A DNA stretch of 64,000 bases from Agarivorans gilvus (GCF_001420915.1 NZ_CP013021.1:2697001-2761000), one strand, 5' to 3'. Shown: positions 26,098 through 34,974, numbered from the stretch's first letter. Made by a program: numbers and translations. The notes: generated by a model not told the origin, from the letters alone.

Positions 26098-26535
26098 TCA
26101 ATTTAGTTCGTTTTTCCAGCTTTCTAACCATGCTGCGGCAGGTTCTTCTGGCACTGGTTCAAGATCAACATCGATTTCTAAACGCGGTTTTAGTCGAGTG
26201 GCAGCTAAACTTTCCAGCAGTAGGTCTAGATCTTTTCCTGCTCCACAGAAGGTATCGTAACTACTGCTACCAATAGCGACTACGGTATAGCTAACAGCTG
26301 AAAGATCCGGTTGTTGCTTGAGTAAATATTGGTAAAAAGGTTGAAGGTTGTCTGGTACATCACCCGCACCATGAGTTGAGCTGCAAATTAACCAAAGCGC
26401 TTGCTGATTAAGCTCTGAAAACTCAGCATCTAAGTGAATTTTGACCTGGTGTTGTTCCTTTAATAGGGCTTCTAATTCATCTGCCACATATTCTGCAGAA
26501 CCAAGAGTTGAGCCCACAATGATTTCTATATCCAC
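26098..26535 (-). CDS. mioC: MioC flavodoxin-like protein
   Basis: MioC is an FMN-binding flavodoxin; the E. coli protein supports biotin synthase in vitro. The 145-residue sequence has the FMN phosphate loop VGSTLGSAEYVADEL (about 7-21), ICSSTHGAGDVPDN and VVAIGSSSYDTFCGAGK, all typical. It reads toward oriC, so its transcription may affect origin firing as proposed for E. coli. Its start is close to the parS palindrome at 26629. Confidence 0.94.
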   Translation of the reverse strand: MDIEIIVGSTLGSAEYVADELEALLKEQHQVKIHLDAEFSELNQQALWLICSSTHGAGDVPDNLQPFYQYLLKQQPDLSAVSYTVVAIGSSSYDTFCGAGKDLDLLLESLAATRLKPRLEIDVDLEPVPEEPAAAWLESWKNELN

Positions 26536-26628
26536 AAATGATCCTGTTGGTTGTTAAAAGCAAATTCATTGTAACGTGATCTTGCTTAGTTTAACTAGTT
26601 GCGTATTGACTGTGAGTCAACTGTTGAT

Positions 26629-26644
26629 AGTTTCACGTGAAACT
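26629..26644. promoter_or_regulatory. parS site near oriC
   Basis: AGTTTCACGTGAAACT is a perfect 16-base palindrome that differs from the consensus parS TGTTTCACGTGAAACA only at the two outer bases. It lies 0.6 kb from oriC, between mioC and the LysR gene, and the matching ParB is encoded 4 kb away. Confidence 0.85.
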
Positions 26645-26741
26645 TTGGGAATTTGCTATTAAGCCCTTAACTAAAGCGATGATCCCTCAGTAAGCTTGTG
26701 AATAAGATCTATGCACAATTTGAGCTTAAACTTTGTAATGC

Positions 26742-27608
26742 TTAGCTGAAATGAGCCTTACATAAGTCGATTAAGCTGTTTAATGCTGGACTTGCTGCCC
26801 AGTGTTTTTGATAAATTAAACCTAAGCGTTCTGTGGTGATGGCGTCTTTATGATCAACTATTTTCAGCTGACCTGTCTTGAGATAGGGAGCTAATTGTTT
26901 TTGCTCACCGACAAACACACCACATCCACGTAGGCATAATTGGATGGCCAATTCATGCTGCTCAACCTCAATTTTTCGAGGAATGGAGTCTGGATCCCAC
27001 AGGCTTATATCATTTGCGGCAAGTATGGTTATCCATGTATGACTAAGTATCTGCTGTAGCGTTGGTGTTGAAGTGTTAGCTAGGGGGTGGTTAGTTGCAC
27101 ACACGGCCACCAGCGGCATATCGCATAAGTGTTCCAGATTAAATTTATGAGGGTAGGCATCTCGATAAAAACTGAGAATGAGGTCGAGTTGAGGTTTTTC
27201 TTGCCAATTGAGTAGTTGCTCGTCGCGGCGTTGGTATAGGTGTAAATCTATATTCGGATGACGCTGATTAAACTGGCTAAGTAGCTCGGCGACAGTAGCA
27301 TTTTGTAAGTAAGCACTGATGCCAATATTGAGTCTTAAACAGTCTTGCTCCGCTACGTGTTCAACTTGCTTTATTAGCTGTTGATTAGCGTTGAGTAGTT
27401 GTTCACACAGTGGCAGCATTTTTAAGCCTTGCTCGCTAAGTACCGGCTTGTGGCCACTGCGAGTAAACAATTCTACGTTCCAATCAATTTCTAAATTGCT
27501 GATCCATTGGCTCAATTGAGCCCGGTTTTTTTTCATTTTGGTCGCTGCTGCAGAAATGCTGCCTAATTGATGGCTCAATACAAAAGCTTGAATGGCATGT
27601 AAATTCAT
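26742..27608 (-). CDS. LysR-family transcriptional regulator
   Basis: A 288-residue regulator with an N-terminal winged helix (residues 1-60: LHAIQAFVLSHQLGSISAAATKMKKNRAQLSQWISNLE) and a substrate-binding-like effector domain (90-285). It is divergent from the KdgM-like porin gene with a 165-base gap that holds an inverted repeat next to its own start, so it probably controls itself and the porin. The effector is unknown. Confidence 0.9.
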   Translation of the reverse strand: MNLHAIQAFVLSHQLGSISAAATKMKKNRAQLSQWISNLEIDWNVELFTRSGHKPVLSEQGLKMLPLCEQLLNANQQLIKQVEHVAEQDCLRLNIGISAYLQNATVAELLSQFNQRHPNIDLHLYQRRDEQLLNWQEKPQLDLILSFYRDAYPHKFNLEHLCDMPLVAVCATNHPLANTSTPTLQQILSHTWITILAANDISLWDPDSIPRKIEVEQHELAIQLCLRGCGVFVGEQKQLAPYLKTGQLKIVDHKDAITTERLGLIYQKHWAASPALNSLIDLCKAHFS

Positions 27609-27623
27609 CGGTATTTTCTCTGT

Positions 27624-27639
27624 GTTAGAAAAGTCTAAC
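27624..27639. promoter_or_regulatory. Inverted repeat, likely LysR operator
   Basis: GTTAGA-AAAG-TCTAAC is a perfect 6-bp dyad 16 bases from the start of the LysR gene, in the divergent gap with the porin gene. Size and place fit an autoregulatory site. Confidence 0.5.
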
Positions 27640-27773
27640 AGACTCTGATTTGTTACGGCTTAAGGCTTAATTCATCATAGCGTCAATGGATGAATATATA
27701 AGTCTCTGACTAATATTTAATTTTAATAATGCATGGATGTTTTAGTAACTAACTATTTACTGAAAGGTTCCAA

Positions 27774-28499
27774 ATGAAAAAATTTTTTATCGCTTCTAGT
27801 GTTTCTTTAGCCTTGATGAGTTCTTTTGTCTCAGCTGACGCCATTCGTGGTGAAGTAGCTGCTGAGAGTAATCGAAATGGTCCTCATTTTGGAGTACTAA
27901 AAGGTGGTTATGAGTTTGACACTCATCTGGGTCAATTTGGTTTTGATCTAGAGGCAAAAAGCCGTTTAGGTGGTAAGGCATATAGTGAAAATCAACACGA
28001 GTCTGGTTTACATGAAACCACTATAGCGGGAGATTATACTTACCAATTTGGTAATGCTTATCTACAACCGCGAGTTGAATATACTCGCAATGTTGCTGAC
28101 GATGCCAACACCGGTAAAGTTGCCCTAAAAGGTGGTTATAACTTTGATAATGGTATCTTTATGGAGGCCCGTTACCGCTACGAAGATACCCAAAATAATA
28201 ACGCCATTAATGCGCTTAATTTAGGTGATGTAAAAACCAATCGTGCTGATTTAACGGCGGGTTGGGCTGGAGATATTGTTGGCTTTTCGGTCAATTACAT
28301 TGATAAAGATTCTAATGCAGAACGCAAAGATAGTAATCTTAACGCTAAAGAATTAGAAACCAAGTTATTCCTCACTAACTTAGGTAATTATCAACCTTAC
28401 CTGCAATATACGCAGAAAAACTTTAATAGTAGTGATTATGACAATCTTCCACTGCAAGACGATAGCCAAGTGAAACTGGGCGTTAGCATGAAGTTTTAA
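27774..28499 (+). CDS. KdgM-like outer-membrane porin
   Basis: A 241-residue barrel protein with a signal peptide (about 1-21, ending VSADA) and a terminal phenylalanine (LGVSMKF). The mature part is made of short amphipathic strands (LKGGYEFDTHLGQFGFDLEAKSR, VALKGGYNFDNGIFMEARYRYED, YLQPRVEYTRN), the size and style of the 12-stranded KdgM/NanC family that takes up acidic oligosaccharides such as oligogalacturonate or alginate fragments. The family call is by resemblance and the substrate is not deducible. The ATG has AAAGG upstream. A terminator follows. Confidence 0.72.
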   Translation: MKKFFIASSVSLALMSSFVSADAIRGEVAAESNRNGPHFGVLKGGYEFDTHLGQFGFDLEAKSRLGGKAYSENQHESGLHETTIAGDYTYQFGNAYLQPRVEYTRNVADDANTGKVALKGGYNFDNGIFMEARYRYEDTQNNNAINALNLGDVKTNRADLTAGWAGDIVGFSVNYIDKDSNAERKDSNLNAKELETKLFLTNLGNYQPYLQYTQKNFNSSDYDNLPLQDDSQVKLGVSMKF

Positions 28500-28507
28500 A
28501 GAAACAA

Positions 28508-28532
28508 GAGCGCCGAGTGGCGCTCTTTTTTA
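28508..28532. terminator. Bidirectional terminator between porin and cioB
   Basis: GAGCGCC, a four-base loop and GGCGCTC followed by TTTTTT on the plus strand; the two convergent genes end on either side. Confidence 0.85.
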
Positions 28533-28541
28533 AGAGCTTAA

Positions 28542-29546
28542 TTAGTGGTAGTTTAGCGAGCTGGCTTTACCTCTAAATACCCAGTAAGAAAACGCGGTAT
28601 AAGCTAAAATAACCGGTACTACCACCAGCGCACCGATTAATATCACAGTGAGTGATTCAGGCGCAGAGGCCGCTTGCCAAATGCTCATTTGTCCGGGAAC
28701 CACATCAGGAAAGAAGCTGAAAGCCAAGGCGCTAAAACATAGGATAAAAATAGCCACAACCAATAAAAATGGCAGCCAACAGTGGCGATCATTTACTTTG
28801 GGTAAACGTTTCAGCAGCAGATCGTTAAACAAAAAGGCGGCAAAACACAAAGCCGGTATCAGCAATACAAACATCACTAACGGAAAATCAAACCAGCGAT
28901 CAAATACTCCTGGGTTAACCATGGGATTAACGATACACACCGCTAATACTCCGATAAAACAGAGTCTCCCGCTGAGTTTTGCCCAAGTTACGGCACGTTT
29001 TTGCAGCTCTCCTTCGGTTTTCATGATCAACCAAGCCGCGCCAATGTAGCTATAAGCAAGGGTCACTCCTAAACCACTTAATAGGGCAAACAAATGAGCG
29101 CTCAGGCTGGCTTCAAAACCCATCACATATAGGCCTAACATGTAGCCTTGTGCCAAGGTGGTAAGCAGTGAGCCTGCTTTAAAGGTTCTATCCCAAGCAA
29201 GTTTATGGTCAACCGCCGCTTTGGCTCGAAAGTCAAAGGCCACGCCACGCATAATAAGTCCGATCAGCATAATGGCTACCGGTATATATAGGTGAAAGAG
29301 CACCACGCTATGGGCAGCAGGGAAGGCGATTAACATAATGCCTACTGCCAATACTAACCAAGTTTCGTTGGCATCCCAGAATGGCCCAATTGAGGCAATC
29401 ATCGTGTCGCGTTGAGCTTCGTCGGCTTCCCCCATGGGCAGCAAAATGCCCACGCCTAAGTCATAACCATCGAGAATGGCGTAAACCAGAACGGAAAGTC
29501 CCATTAAGCCGATAAAAATAATTGCCAACCAGTAAGCATCCATCAT
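28542..29546 (-). CDS. cioB: Cytochrome bd-type quinol oxidase subunit II (CioB)
   Basis: Subunit II of the bd oxidase that reduces O2 with quinol electrons in the inner membrane. The 334-residue protein has eight or nine membrane helices and the family segment LDGYDLGVGILLP near 25-37, then IGPFWDANETWLV. The wording is that of the CioB (cyanide-insensitive) line and it is shorter than E. coli CydB (379). It follows cioA by two bases. No CydX-like or DUF2474 small frame is visible after it before the terminator. Confidence 0.92.
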   Translation of the reverse strand: MMDAYWLAIIFIGLMGLSVLVYAILDGYDLGVGILLPMGEADEAQRDTMIASIGPFWDANETWLVLAVGIMLIAFPAAHSVVLFHLYIPVAIMLIGLIMRGVAFDFRAKAAVDHKLAWDRTFKAGSLLTTLAQGYMLGLYVMGFEASLSAHLFALLSGLGVTLAYSYIGAAWLIMKTEGELQKRAVTWAKLSGRLCFIGVLAVCIVNPMVNPGVFDRWFDFPLVMFVLLIPALCFAAFLFNDLLLKRLPKVNDRHCWLPFLLVVAIFILCFSALAFSFFPDVVPGQMSIWQAASAPESLTVILIGALVVVPVILAYTAFSYWVFRGKASSLNYH

Positions 29547-29548
29547 CT

Positions 29549-30934
29549 TTAGTGACTCCCCTCGTGAGTGGTTTGTGGATTAGAAACATGGCTTAGGTTG
29601 CCATCGGCCTGCGGTTCTAGGGTTTCAAATTCTTCGACTTTAATCGCCTTACGCGCCATTAAAAATACCGTACGAGTATAGGCATAAAGTAAAAAGGCGT
29701 ACACGATTAGATAAAGGGTTAATGAGAAACCCACTTTAGATGGGGGCAAGCTAGTTACCGCATCTTGGGTTTTTAATATGCCGGTGACTAACCAAGGTTG
29801 ACGGCCAATTTCAGTCACATACCAACCCGCTAGCGTGGCTAGCCAACCAGAGAAGGTAGTGGCTACCAATACTTTCAGTAACCAGGCTGGTAGACCCTTC
29901 CGGCGGTAAAAGTGGTAACAAGCAAACCAACTTAGGCCAAGCATCAATAAGCCTAAGCCCACCATTACTCGGAAACTCCAGAATACAGGGGCAACTGGCG
30001 GGTGCTCCCCTGCAAACTCATTTAAGCCTTTTAGTTCACCATCCAGCTCATGAGTCAGAATCAAACTGGCAAGATTAGGTATGCCTATTTCATAGTGATT
30101 GGTTTTATTTTGCTGATCGGGTAGCGCAAATAATAATAATGGAGCGCCGCGCTCGGTGTGCCAGATCCCTTCAATGGCAGCAATTTTTGCCGGTTGATGT
30201 TCTAGAGTATTTAAACCATGAAAATCACCGACCAAGGCTTGAGTGGGGGCCAAAATGGCGGCCACAATTAACGCTACTTTTAAGCTTAAACGTGGCGCTT
30301 TTTTAGTATCGCCTTTAAGGATGCGGTAGGCCGAGATCCCAGCGATGAAGAACGATGCGGTTAAGCCCGAGGCCAATAACATATGGCTTAAGCGATAAGG
30401 AAAAGAAGGGTTAAATACAATGGCAAACCAGTCGGTTGGGTAGGCTACGCCATCACGCATTTCAAAGCCGGCCGGAGTTTGCATCCAAGAATCCAGCGCT
30501 AGGATCCAAAACGCCGATAAGCTGGTGCCGATAGCCACCAAAATGGTAGCAAAAGTATGCACTTTGTTGGGCACACGTTTGATACCAAACAGCATAATGC
30601 CAAGGAAAGTCGCTTCTAAGAAAAAGGCGGTAAGCACCTCATAGCCTAGCAATGGCCCGGCGATATTACCCACCGTTTCCATAAAGCCTGGCCAGTTAGT
30701 ACCAAACTGAAAAGACATAGTAATGCCACTGACTACACCTAAGGCAAAAGACAGGGCAAATACTTTTACCCAAAAGCGATAGGCGCGCATCCAAATTGGA
30801 TTGCCAGTCATATCATGGCGGATTTTAAAGAAAACCAAGAACCAGCACATGGCAATGGTGATGGTTGGAAACAGAATGTGGAAGCTGATATTCGCAGCAA
30901 ACTGTATCCTTGAAAGGATTAAGGCATCAAGCAT
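29549..30934 (-). CDS. cioA: Cytochrome bd-type quinol oxidase subunit I (CioA)
   Basis: Subunit I carries the haems and oxidises quinol. The 461-residue protein begins MLDALILSRIQFAANISFHILFP, with the haem ligand His19. It also has MSFQFGTNWPGFMETVGNIAGPLLGYE and a histidine in PYRLSHMLLASG. The Q-loop region is short compared with E. coli CydA (522), which marks the CIO-type oxidases known for low cyanide sensitivity. It follows the GbsR-type regulator gene by 12 bases, so regulator and oxidase share an mRNA with an FNR-like box upstream. Confidence 0.93.
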   Translation of the reverse strand: MLDALILSRIQFAANISFHILFPTITIAMCWFLVFFKIRHDMTGNPIWMRAYRFWVKVFALSFALGVVSGITMSFQFGTNWPGFMETVGNIAGPLLGYEVLTAFFLEATFLGIMLFGIKRVPNKVHTFATILVAIGTSLSAFWILALDSWMQTPAGFEMRDGVAYPTDWFAIVFNPSFPYRLSHMLLASGLTASFFIAGISAYRILKGDTKKAPRLSLKVALIVAAILAPTQALVGDFHGLNTLEHQPAKIAAIEGIWHTERGAPLLLFALPDQQNKTNHYEIGIPNLASLILTHELDGELKGLNEFAGEHPPVAPVFWSFRVMVGLGLLMLGLSWFACYHFYRRKGLPAWLLKVLVATTFSGWLATLAGWYVTEIGRQPWLVTGILKTQDAVTSLPPSKVGFSLTLYLIVYAFLLYAYTRTVFLMARKAIKVEEFETLEPQADGNLSHVSNPQTTHEGSH

Positions 30935-30946
30935 GATTAACTCTCA

Positions 30947-31525
30947 TTAAGGTGAATAAGCGTATTCGCTGGCGGCAGTTCCTTTGTTACCAACAATTTT
31001 GTCTTTAAGTTCTAGTAATTTGTTAAGGCCAGAGCCCATTTTCATCAGTTGTTGTAATTGCTCTGGGCTAAAACTGTTTAGGGTATTGGACCATTGGGTG
31101 ATGAGTTCCAATAAGTCATGAATCTCCTTCATTTTTTGTTGGGTAAACTGGTCTTCTTCATTGTCCGGCTGTTCTAGCAAGTTAGAGCGCAGTAACGACA
31201 GGGTAGGGTCTACTTCCCGTTTACTGCGTTCTTCAAATACTGTTTTAGCCATGTCCCAAATAGATCCCGCTGCGGTATAAAACTCGCGACGTTGCCCTGC
31301 TTGGTGACTCAGTTTTACCAAACGCCAAGACTGAAGTTCTTTAAGGCCCATACTGACGTTGCCGCGGCTAATACCGAGTTGCTGCATGATTTGTTCGGCA
31401 TGCAAAGGATGCTGGTTTATCACCAACAGAGCCAAAATCTGACCGACGGTGCGGTTAAAGCCCCAGCGACTGCCCATTTCTCCAAAATGTAAGACAAAAG
31501 CCTGACTTTTCTCTGATAATTGCAT
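30947..31525 (-). CDS. GbsR/MarR-type transcriptional regulator
   Basis: A 192-residue regulator of the GbsR branch of the MarR superfamily. The winged helix-turn-helix spans about residues 20-95 (RTVGQILALLVINQHPLHAEQIMQQLGISRGNVSMGLKELQSWRLV), with a helical dimer region after it. Since it is the first gene of the cioAB unit and a dyad overlaps its leader, it probably regulates the oxidase. The signal is unknown; GbsR proteins elsewhere sense choline or redox-related cues. Confidence 0.88.
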   Translation of the reverse strand: MQLSEKSQAFVLHFGEMGSRWGFNRTVGQILALLVINQHPLHAEQIMQQLGISRGNVSMGLKELQSWRLVKLSHQAGQRREFYTAAGSIWDMAKTVFEERSKREVDPTLSLLRSNLLEQPDNEEDQFTQQKMKEIHDLLELITQWSNTLNSFSPEQLQQLMKMGSGLNKLLELKDKIVGNKGTAASEYAYSP

Positions 31526-31539
31526 GCGGGTTTTCCTTT

Positions 31540-31549
31540 TGAACGTTCA
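31540..31549. promoter_or_regulatory. Palindrome before the gbsR-type gene, likely operator
   Basis: TGAACGTTCA, extended by T and A tracts, lies 15 bases before the start codon. MarR-type proteins commonly bind such dyads over their own promoter. Confidence 0.45.
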
Positions 31550-31575
31550 GAAAAAAGTGAAAGTTTATTTAAATA

Positions 31576-31589
31576 TTGATTTATGTCAA
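31576..31589. promoter_or_regulatory. FNR/Anr-type box upstream of gbsR-cioAB
   Basis: TTGATTTATGTCAA matches TTGAT-N4-ATCAA at 9 of 10 defined bases. It lies 51 bases before the first gene of the oxidase operon, a normal position for oxygen-dependent control. Confidence 0.6.
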
Positions 31590-31800
31590 TTTTTTTAGCT
31601 GATGTTTTTTCTCTTGGTCAAGCTATAAGCGGGTTTAAGCTTTGTTTTAGAAGATGTTTTAGATAATCAGAATAAATTTATAGTTCCGGGTGGTTTTTAA
31701 GCGCTAAGCGTGAAGGGGAACGGCTTTAGTCATACTAAATGAGGGGGTATATCTAGGTTTTGATTTATTTATACCTGAACTAACCTTTATTTTCTAAGTA

Positions 31801-31825
31801 ACAAGCGGCCATAAAAACCGCTTGT
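31801..31825 (-). terminator. Hairpin after mnmE
   Basis: ACAAGCGG and CCGCTTGT around a nine-base loop. The rest of the 347-base gap 31526-31872 holds the regulatory sites given separately and no gene. The minus-strand tail is only weakly T-rich. Confidence 0.45.
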
Positions 31826-31872
31826 ACTCTTACATAGGTTTTTGAGCTAGCTCTTGCCTTGGTTTTGCCACT

Positions 31873-33237
31873 TTACTTGCCGATACAGAAGCTAGTGAAG
31901 ATGCGGCTGAGTAGATCGTCTGAGCTAAATTCGCCGGTGATCTCACTTAAGGCTTGTTGTACCAGGCGTAACTCTTCGGCAAGCAGTTCGCCGGCTTGGT
32001 AAACCTCTAGTTGGGTTTTACCATTATCTAGGTGTTCGGCAGCTTGCTCTAGGGCATTAAGGTGGCGACGACGTGCCATAAAGCCGCCTTCTAGGTTGCC
32101 GGTAAAGCCCATGCATTGTTTGAGGTGGGCTTTTAATTCACTTAGACCTAATTCGGTTTTGGCTGAGATTTTAAATACCGGATGGCCATGATCCATCACC
32201 ACATCGAGGCTTTCCCTGGTAATATCGGCTTTATTACGCACTACCGTCATGCCCATGTTAGGCGGCAGTTTGGCGACAAATTCTGGCCAGATTTTTAGCG
32301 GGTCGAGCTGGTCGGTGGTGGTACCATCCACCATAAACAATACCCGATCAGCATTATTAATTTCTTCCCAAGCGCGCTCAATACCAATTTGTTCCACCAC
32401 ATCGGCGTCATCACGCAAACCGGCGGTATCAATGATGTGCAGCGGCATGCCATCGATGTGAATGTGTTCGCGCAATACATCACGAGTGGTGCCGGCAATG
32501 TCGGTAACAATGGCGGCCTGTTTCCCAGCTAAGGCATTCAGTAAGCTCGATTTGCCCGCATTGGGGCGCCCAGCTATGACTACTCGCATACCTTCACGTA
32601 GCAAGGAACCTTGGCGTGCTTGCGCTTGCACAGCACTGAGTTCATCAATGATGGCGTAGAGATCGCTTTGTACTTTGCCGTCACTGAGAAAATCGATTTC
32701 TTCTTCAGGAAAATCGATAGCTGCCTCAACGTAGATCCGCAAACGGGTGACGTTTTCTACCAAGCTGTAGATTTTGTTAGAAAACTCTCCCTGCAGCGAC
32801 TGTAGGGCACTTTTAGCCGCTTGCTCGCTGGTTGCTTCAATTAGGTCAGCAATGGCCTCTGCTTGGGCTAAGTCGAGCTTGTCGTTAAGAAAAGCGCGTT
32901 CGCTAAACTCTCCGGGGCGAGCCATGCGTAAGCCTTCAATTTGGCAGATTTCGCGGATCAGCATATCTATTACCACTGGGCCACCATGACCTTGTAGTTC
33001 TAATACGTCTTCGCCGGTAAAGGAGTGAGGGCCTTTAAAGAATAAGGCGATGCCTTGGTCTAAGGTATCTCCCTGTAGGTTCTTAAACGCCAAATAATCG
33101 GCATAACGAGGCTTGGGGCACTTACCCAATAATTGTTCTGCTACCTGTTGCGATAAGGGGCCGGATACACGAATAATGCCTACGCCGCCGCGTCCCGGTG
33201 CTGTTGCCTGTGCCACTATGGTATCAGTTGAACTCAT
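31873..33237 (-). CDS. mnmE: tRNA modification GTPase MnmE
   Basis: MnmE acts with MnmG on U34 of tRNA. The 454-residue protein has the N-terminal folate-binding domain (TIVAQATAPGRGGVGIIRVSG), a G domain with GRPNAGKSSLLN near 224-235, DTAGLRDDADVVEQIG and NKAD, and ends with the obligatory FCIGK motif whose cysteine is needed for catalysis. In many relatives mioC and mnmE are neighbours; here 5 kb of other genes lie between. Confidence 0.97.
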   Translation of the reverse strand: MSSTDTIVAQATAPGRGGVGIIRVSGPLSQQVAEQLLGKCPKPRYADYLAFKNLQGDTLDQGIALFFKGPHSFTGEDVLELQGHGGPVVIDMLIREICQIEGLRMARPGEFSERAFLNDKLDLAQAEAIADLIEATSEQAAKSALQSLQGEFSNKIYSLVENVTRLRIYVEAAIDFPEEEIDFLSDGKVQSDLYAIIDELSAVQAQARQGSLLREGMRVVIAGRPNAGKSSLLNALAGKQAAIVTDIAGTTRDVLREHIHIDGMPLHIIDTAGLRDDADVVEQIGIERAWEEINNADRVLFMVDGTTTDQLDPLKIWPEFVAKLPPNMGMTVVRNKADITRESLDVVMDHGHPVFKISAKTELGLSELKAHLKQCMGFTGNLEGGFMARRRHLNALEQAAEHLDNGKTQLEVYQAGELLAEELRLVQQALSEITGEFSSDDLLSRIFTSFCIGK

Positions 33238-33261
33238 GCTGACTCTCTTTGCTCTTGCGGT

Positions 33262-33302
33262 AAAAATAAAAATGCCATTCAGCTTTCACTGAATGGCATT
33301 TT
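33262..33302 (-). terminator. Terminator between yidC and mnmE
   Basis: AAAATGCCATTCAG and its complement around a short loop (33269-33302), followed on the minus strand by ATTTTTA. It separates the rpmH-yidC unit from mnmE. Confidence 0.8.
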
Positions 33303-33325
33303 AGCACTCTCGCTAAACTTTGTGC

Positions 33326-34966
33326 TTAGCGTTTATGCAATCCTTTTTTCTCAAGGTTACGGTAAATCAGAGTTTGCTGAATTAGTGTAACCACGTTACT
33401 CATTAACCAGTATAGAACTAGACCTGCTGGGAACCAAAGGAAGAATACAGTGAAGATAACCGGCATGAATTGCATGATCTTCGCTTGCATTGGGTCGGCT
33501 ACGGTAGTCGGAGACATCTTCTGAATGAAGAACATACTCACGCCCATTAGCACTGGCAGAATGTAGTAAGGGTCTTGTACTGACAAGTCAGTAATCCAAC
33601 CAAAGAATGGTGCATGACGAAGCTCAACGCTTTCCATTAATGACCAGTACAAGGCGATGAAAATTGGCATTTGTAGCAAGATAGGGAAACAGCCACCCAG
33701 TGGGTTAACTTTCTCTTTCTTGTATAACTCCATCATGCCTTGAGACATTTTCTGACGGTCGTCGCCATACTTCTCACGTAGTGCTGCCATTTTGGGTTGT
33801 AGCAAACGCATTTTCGCCATAGAGGTGTATTGCGCTTTGGTGAGTGGATACATGATACCTTTCACCGTGAAGGTGATTAGGATAATTGCGATACCCCAGT
33901 TTCCAACGAAACTATGGAAAAACTTAAGCAGTTTAGACAGTGGCTGAGCAATAAACCACAACCAGCCGTAATCTACGGTAAGGTCTAGGTGTTTGGCGGC
34001 TTCTGCCATTTGCTCTTGTAGTTTAGGACCAACCCATAAGCTAGAGCTTAGCTGCTCACTCTGGCCTGGTGCAACAGTGTGGGCAGGGGCTTTATAACCC
34101 ATGAACACAAAACCGTTATTGGCGTTTGAGTACAATTGGTTGGTGCTATTTTCGTCGGGTAACCAAGCGGTAACGAAGTAGTGCTGCATCATGGCTACCC
34201 AGCCACCAGTGGTGGTGACGTTTAGGTTAGCTTTCTGCATGTCTTTGATTTTGTATTTAGAGTAACGGGTTGAGTCACTCGAGTAAGCACCACCGCGATA
34301 AACCGGCATTACCATGCTTGATTTATGCTCTTTTTCGGTTTGCTTAAGTTGGCCATATAACTGCAGGTTTAGCGCTTGTTCGCTATTGTTAGTCACTTCA
34401 TAAGTTACATCAACATCGTAACTGCCACGCTTAAGCGTGAAGCTCTTAGTGAACTGGTTACCGGCTTGGTCTTGGTAAGTCATAGCCACAACCACTTGGT
34501 CTTCGCCTTCAGCTAGCTCGAAGTTAGAGCTGCTGACTTGATAGATAGGACGACCATTGGCGCTGGCATCTGGGCCGTCGCGACCAATCAAACCACTTTG
34601 CGCAATATAGGTGAAGTTAGCATCCTCTTCTAAAAGAACGAAAGGCTCGCTAGATTCTTCTTCAATTGGGTAGGCTAATAACTCGCCACTAACAACATCA
34701 CCACCTTGAGAGCTAATTTTTAGCTTTAGTACGTCGGTGGTTACAGTGATTAACTGACCTGCGCTAGTCGCTTGAGTTAAGTCTGAATCATCAGAAGACG
34801 TCGCACTTGCTGGCACATCAGGATGCGCGCCGGCTGGCGTGGCGTTAACAGTATTGGTCGCAGTAATCACTTCCGGCTGCGGGCCGTAATCTTTTTGCCA
34901 TTGCTGATATATAAGAAAACTTACAAACAGCAACCCAATTATCAGTAAATTGCGTTGAGATTCCAT
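33326..34966 (-). CDS. yidC: Membrane protein insertase YidC
   Basis: YidC inserts and folds inner-membrane proteins, including ATP synthase c subunits. The 546-residue protein has the N-terminal membrane anchor (NLLIIGLLFVSFLIYQQWQKD), a large periplasmic beta domain (about 60-330) and the conserved core from residue 340: GNWGIAIILITFTVKGIMYPLTKAQY, with the positively charged groove residue, then NPLGGCFPILLQMPIFIALYW. It ends with a basic tail (EKKGLHKR). Length is as in E. coli (548). Confidence 0.97.
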   Translation of the reverse strand: MESQRNLLIIGLLFVSFLIYQQWQKDYGPQPEVITATNTVNATPAGAHPDVPASATSSDDSDLTQATSAGQLITVTTDVLKLKISSQGGDVVSGELLAYPIEEESSEPFVLLEEDANFTYIAQSGLIGRDGPDASANGRPIYQVSSSNFELAEGEDQVVVAMTYQDQAGNQFTKSFTLKRGSYDVDVTYEVTNNSEQALNLQLYGQLKQTEKEHKSSMVMPVYRGGAYSSDSTRYSKYKIKDMQKANLNVTTTGGWVAMMQHYFVTAWLPDENSTNQLYSNANNGFVFMGYKAPAHTVAPGQSEQLSSSLWVGPKLQEQMAEAAKHLDLTVDYGWLWFIAQPLSKLLKFFHSFVGNWGIAIILITFTVKGIMYPLTKAQYTSMAKMRLLQPKMAALREKYGDDRQKMSQGMMELYKKEKVNPLGGCFPILLQMPIFIALYWSLMESVELRHAPFFGWITDLSVQDPYYILPVLMGVSMFFIQKMSPTTVADPMQAKIMQFMPVIFTVFFLWFPAGLVLYWLMSNVVTLIQQTLIYRNLEKKGLHKR

Positions 34967-34974
34967 AATATTAG

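Noticed and set aside
28500..28541. A small CydX-like or DUF2474 subunit after cioB
   Set aside because: The short gap is filled by the terminator; no start and frame of suitable size exist.
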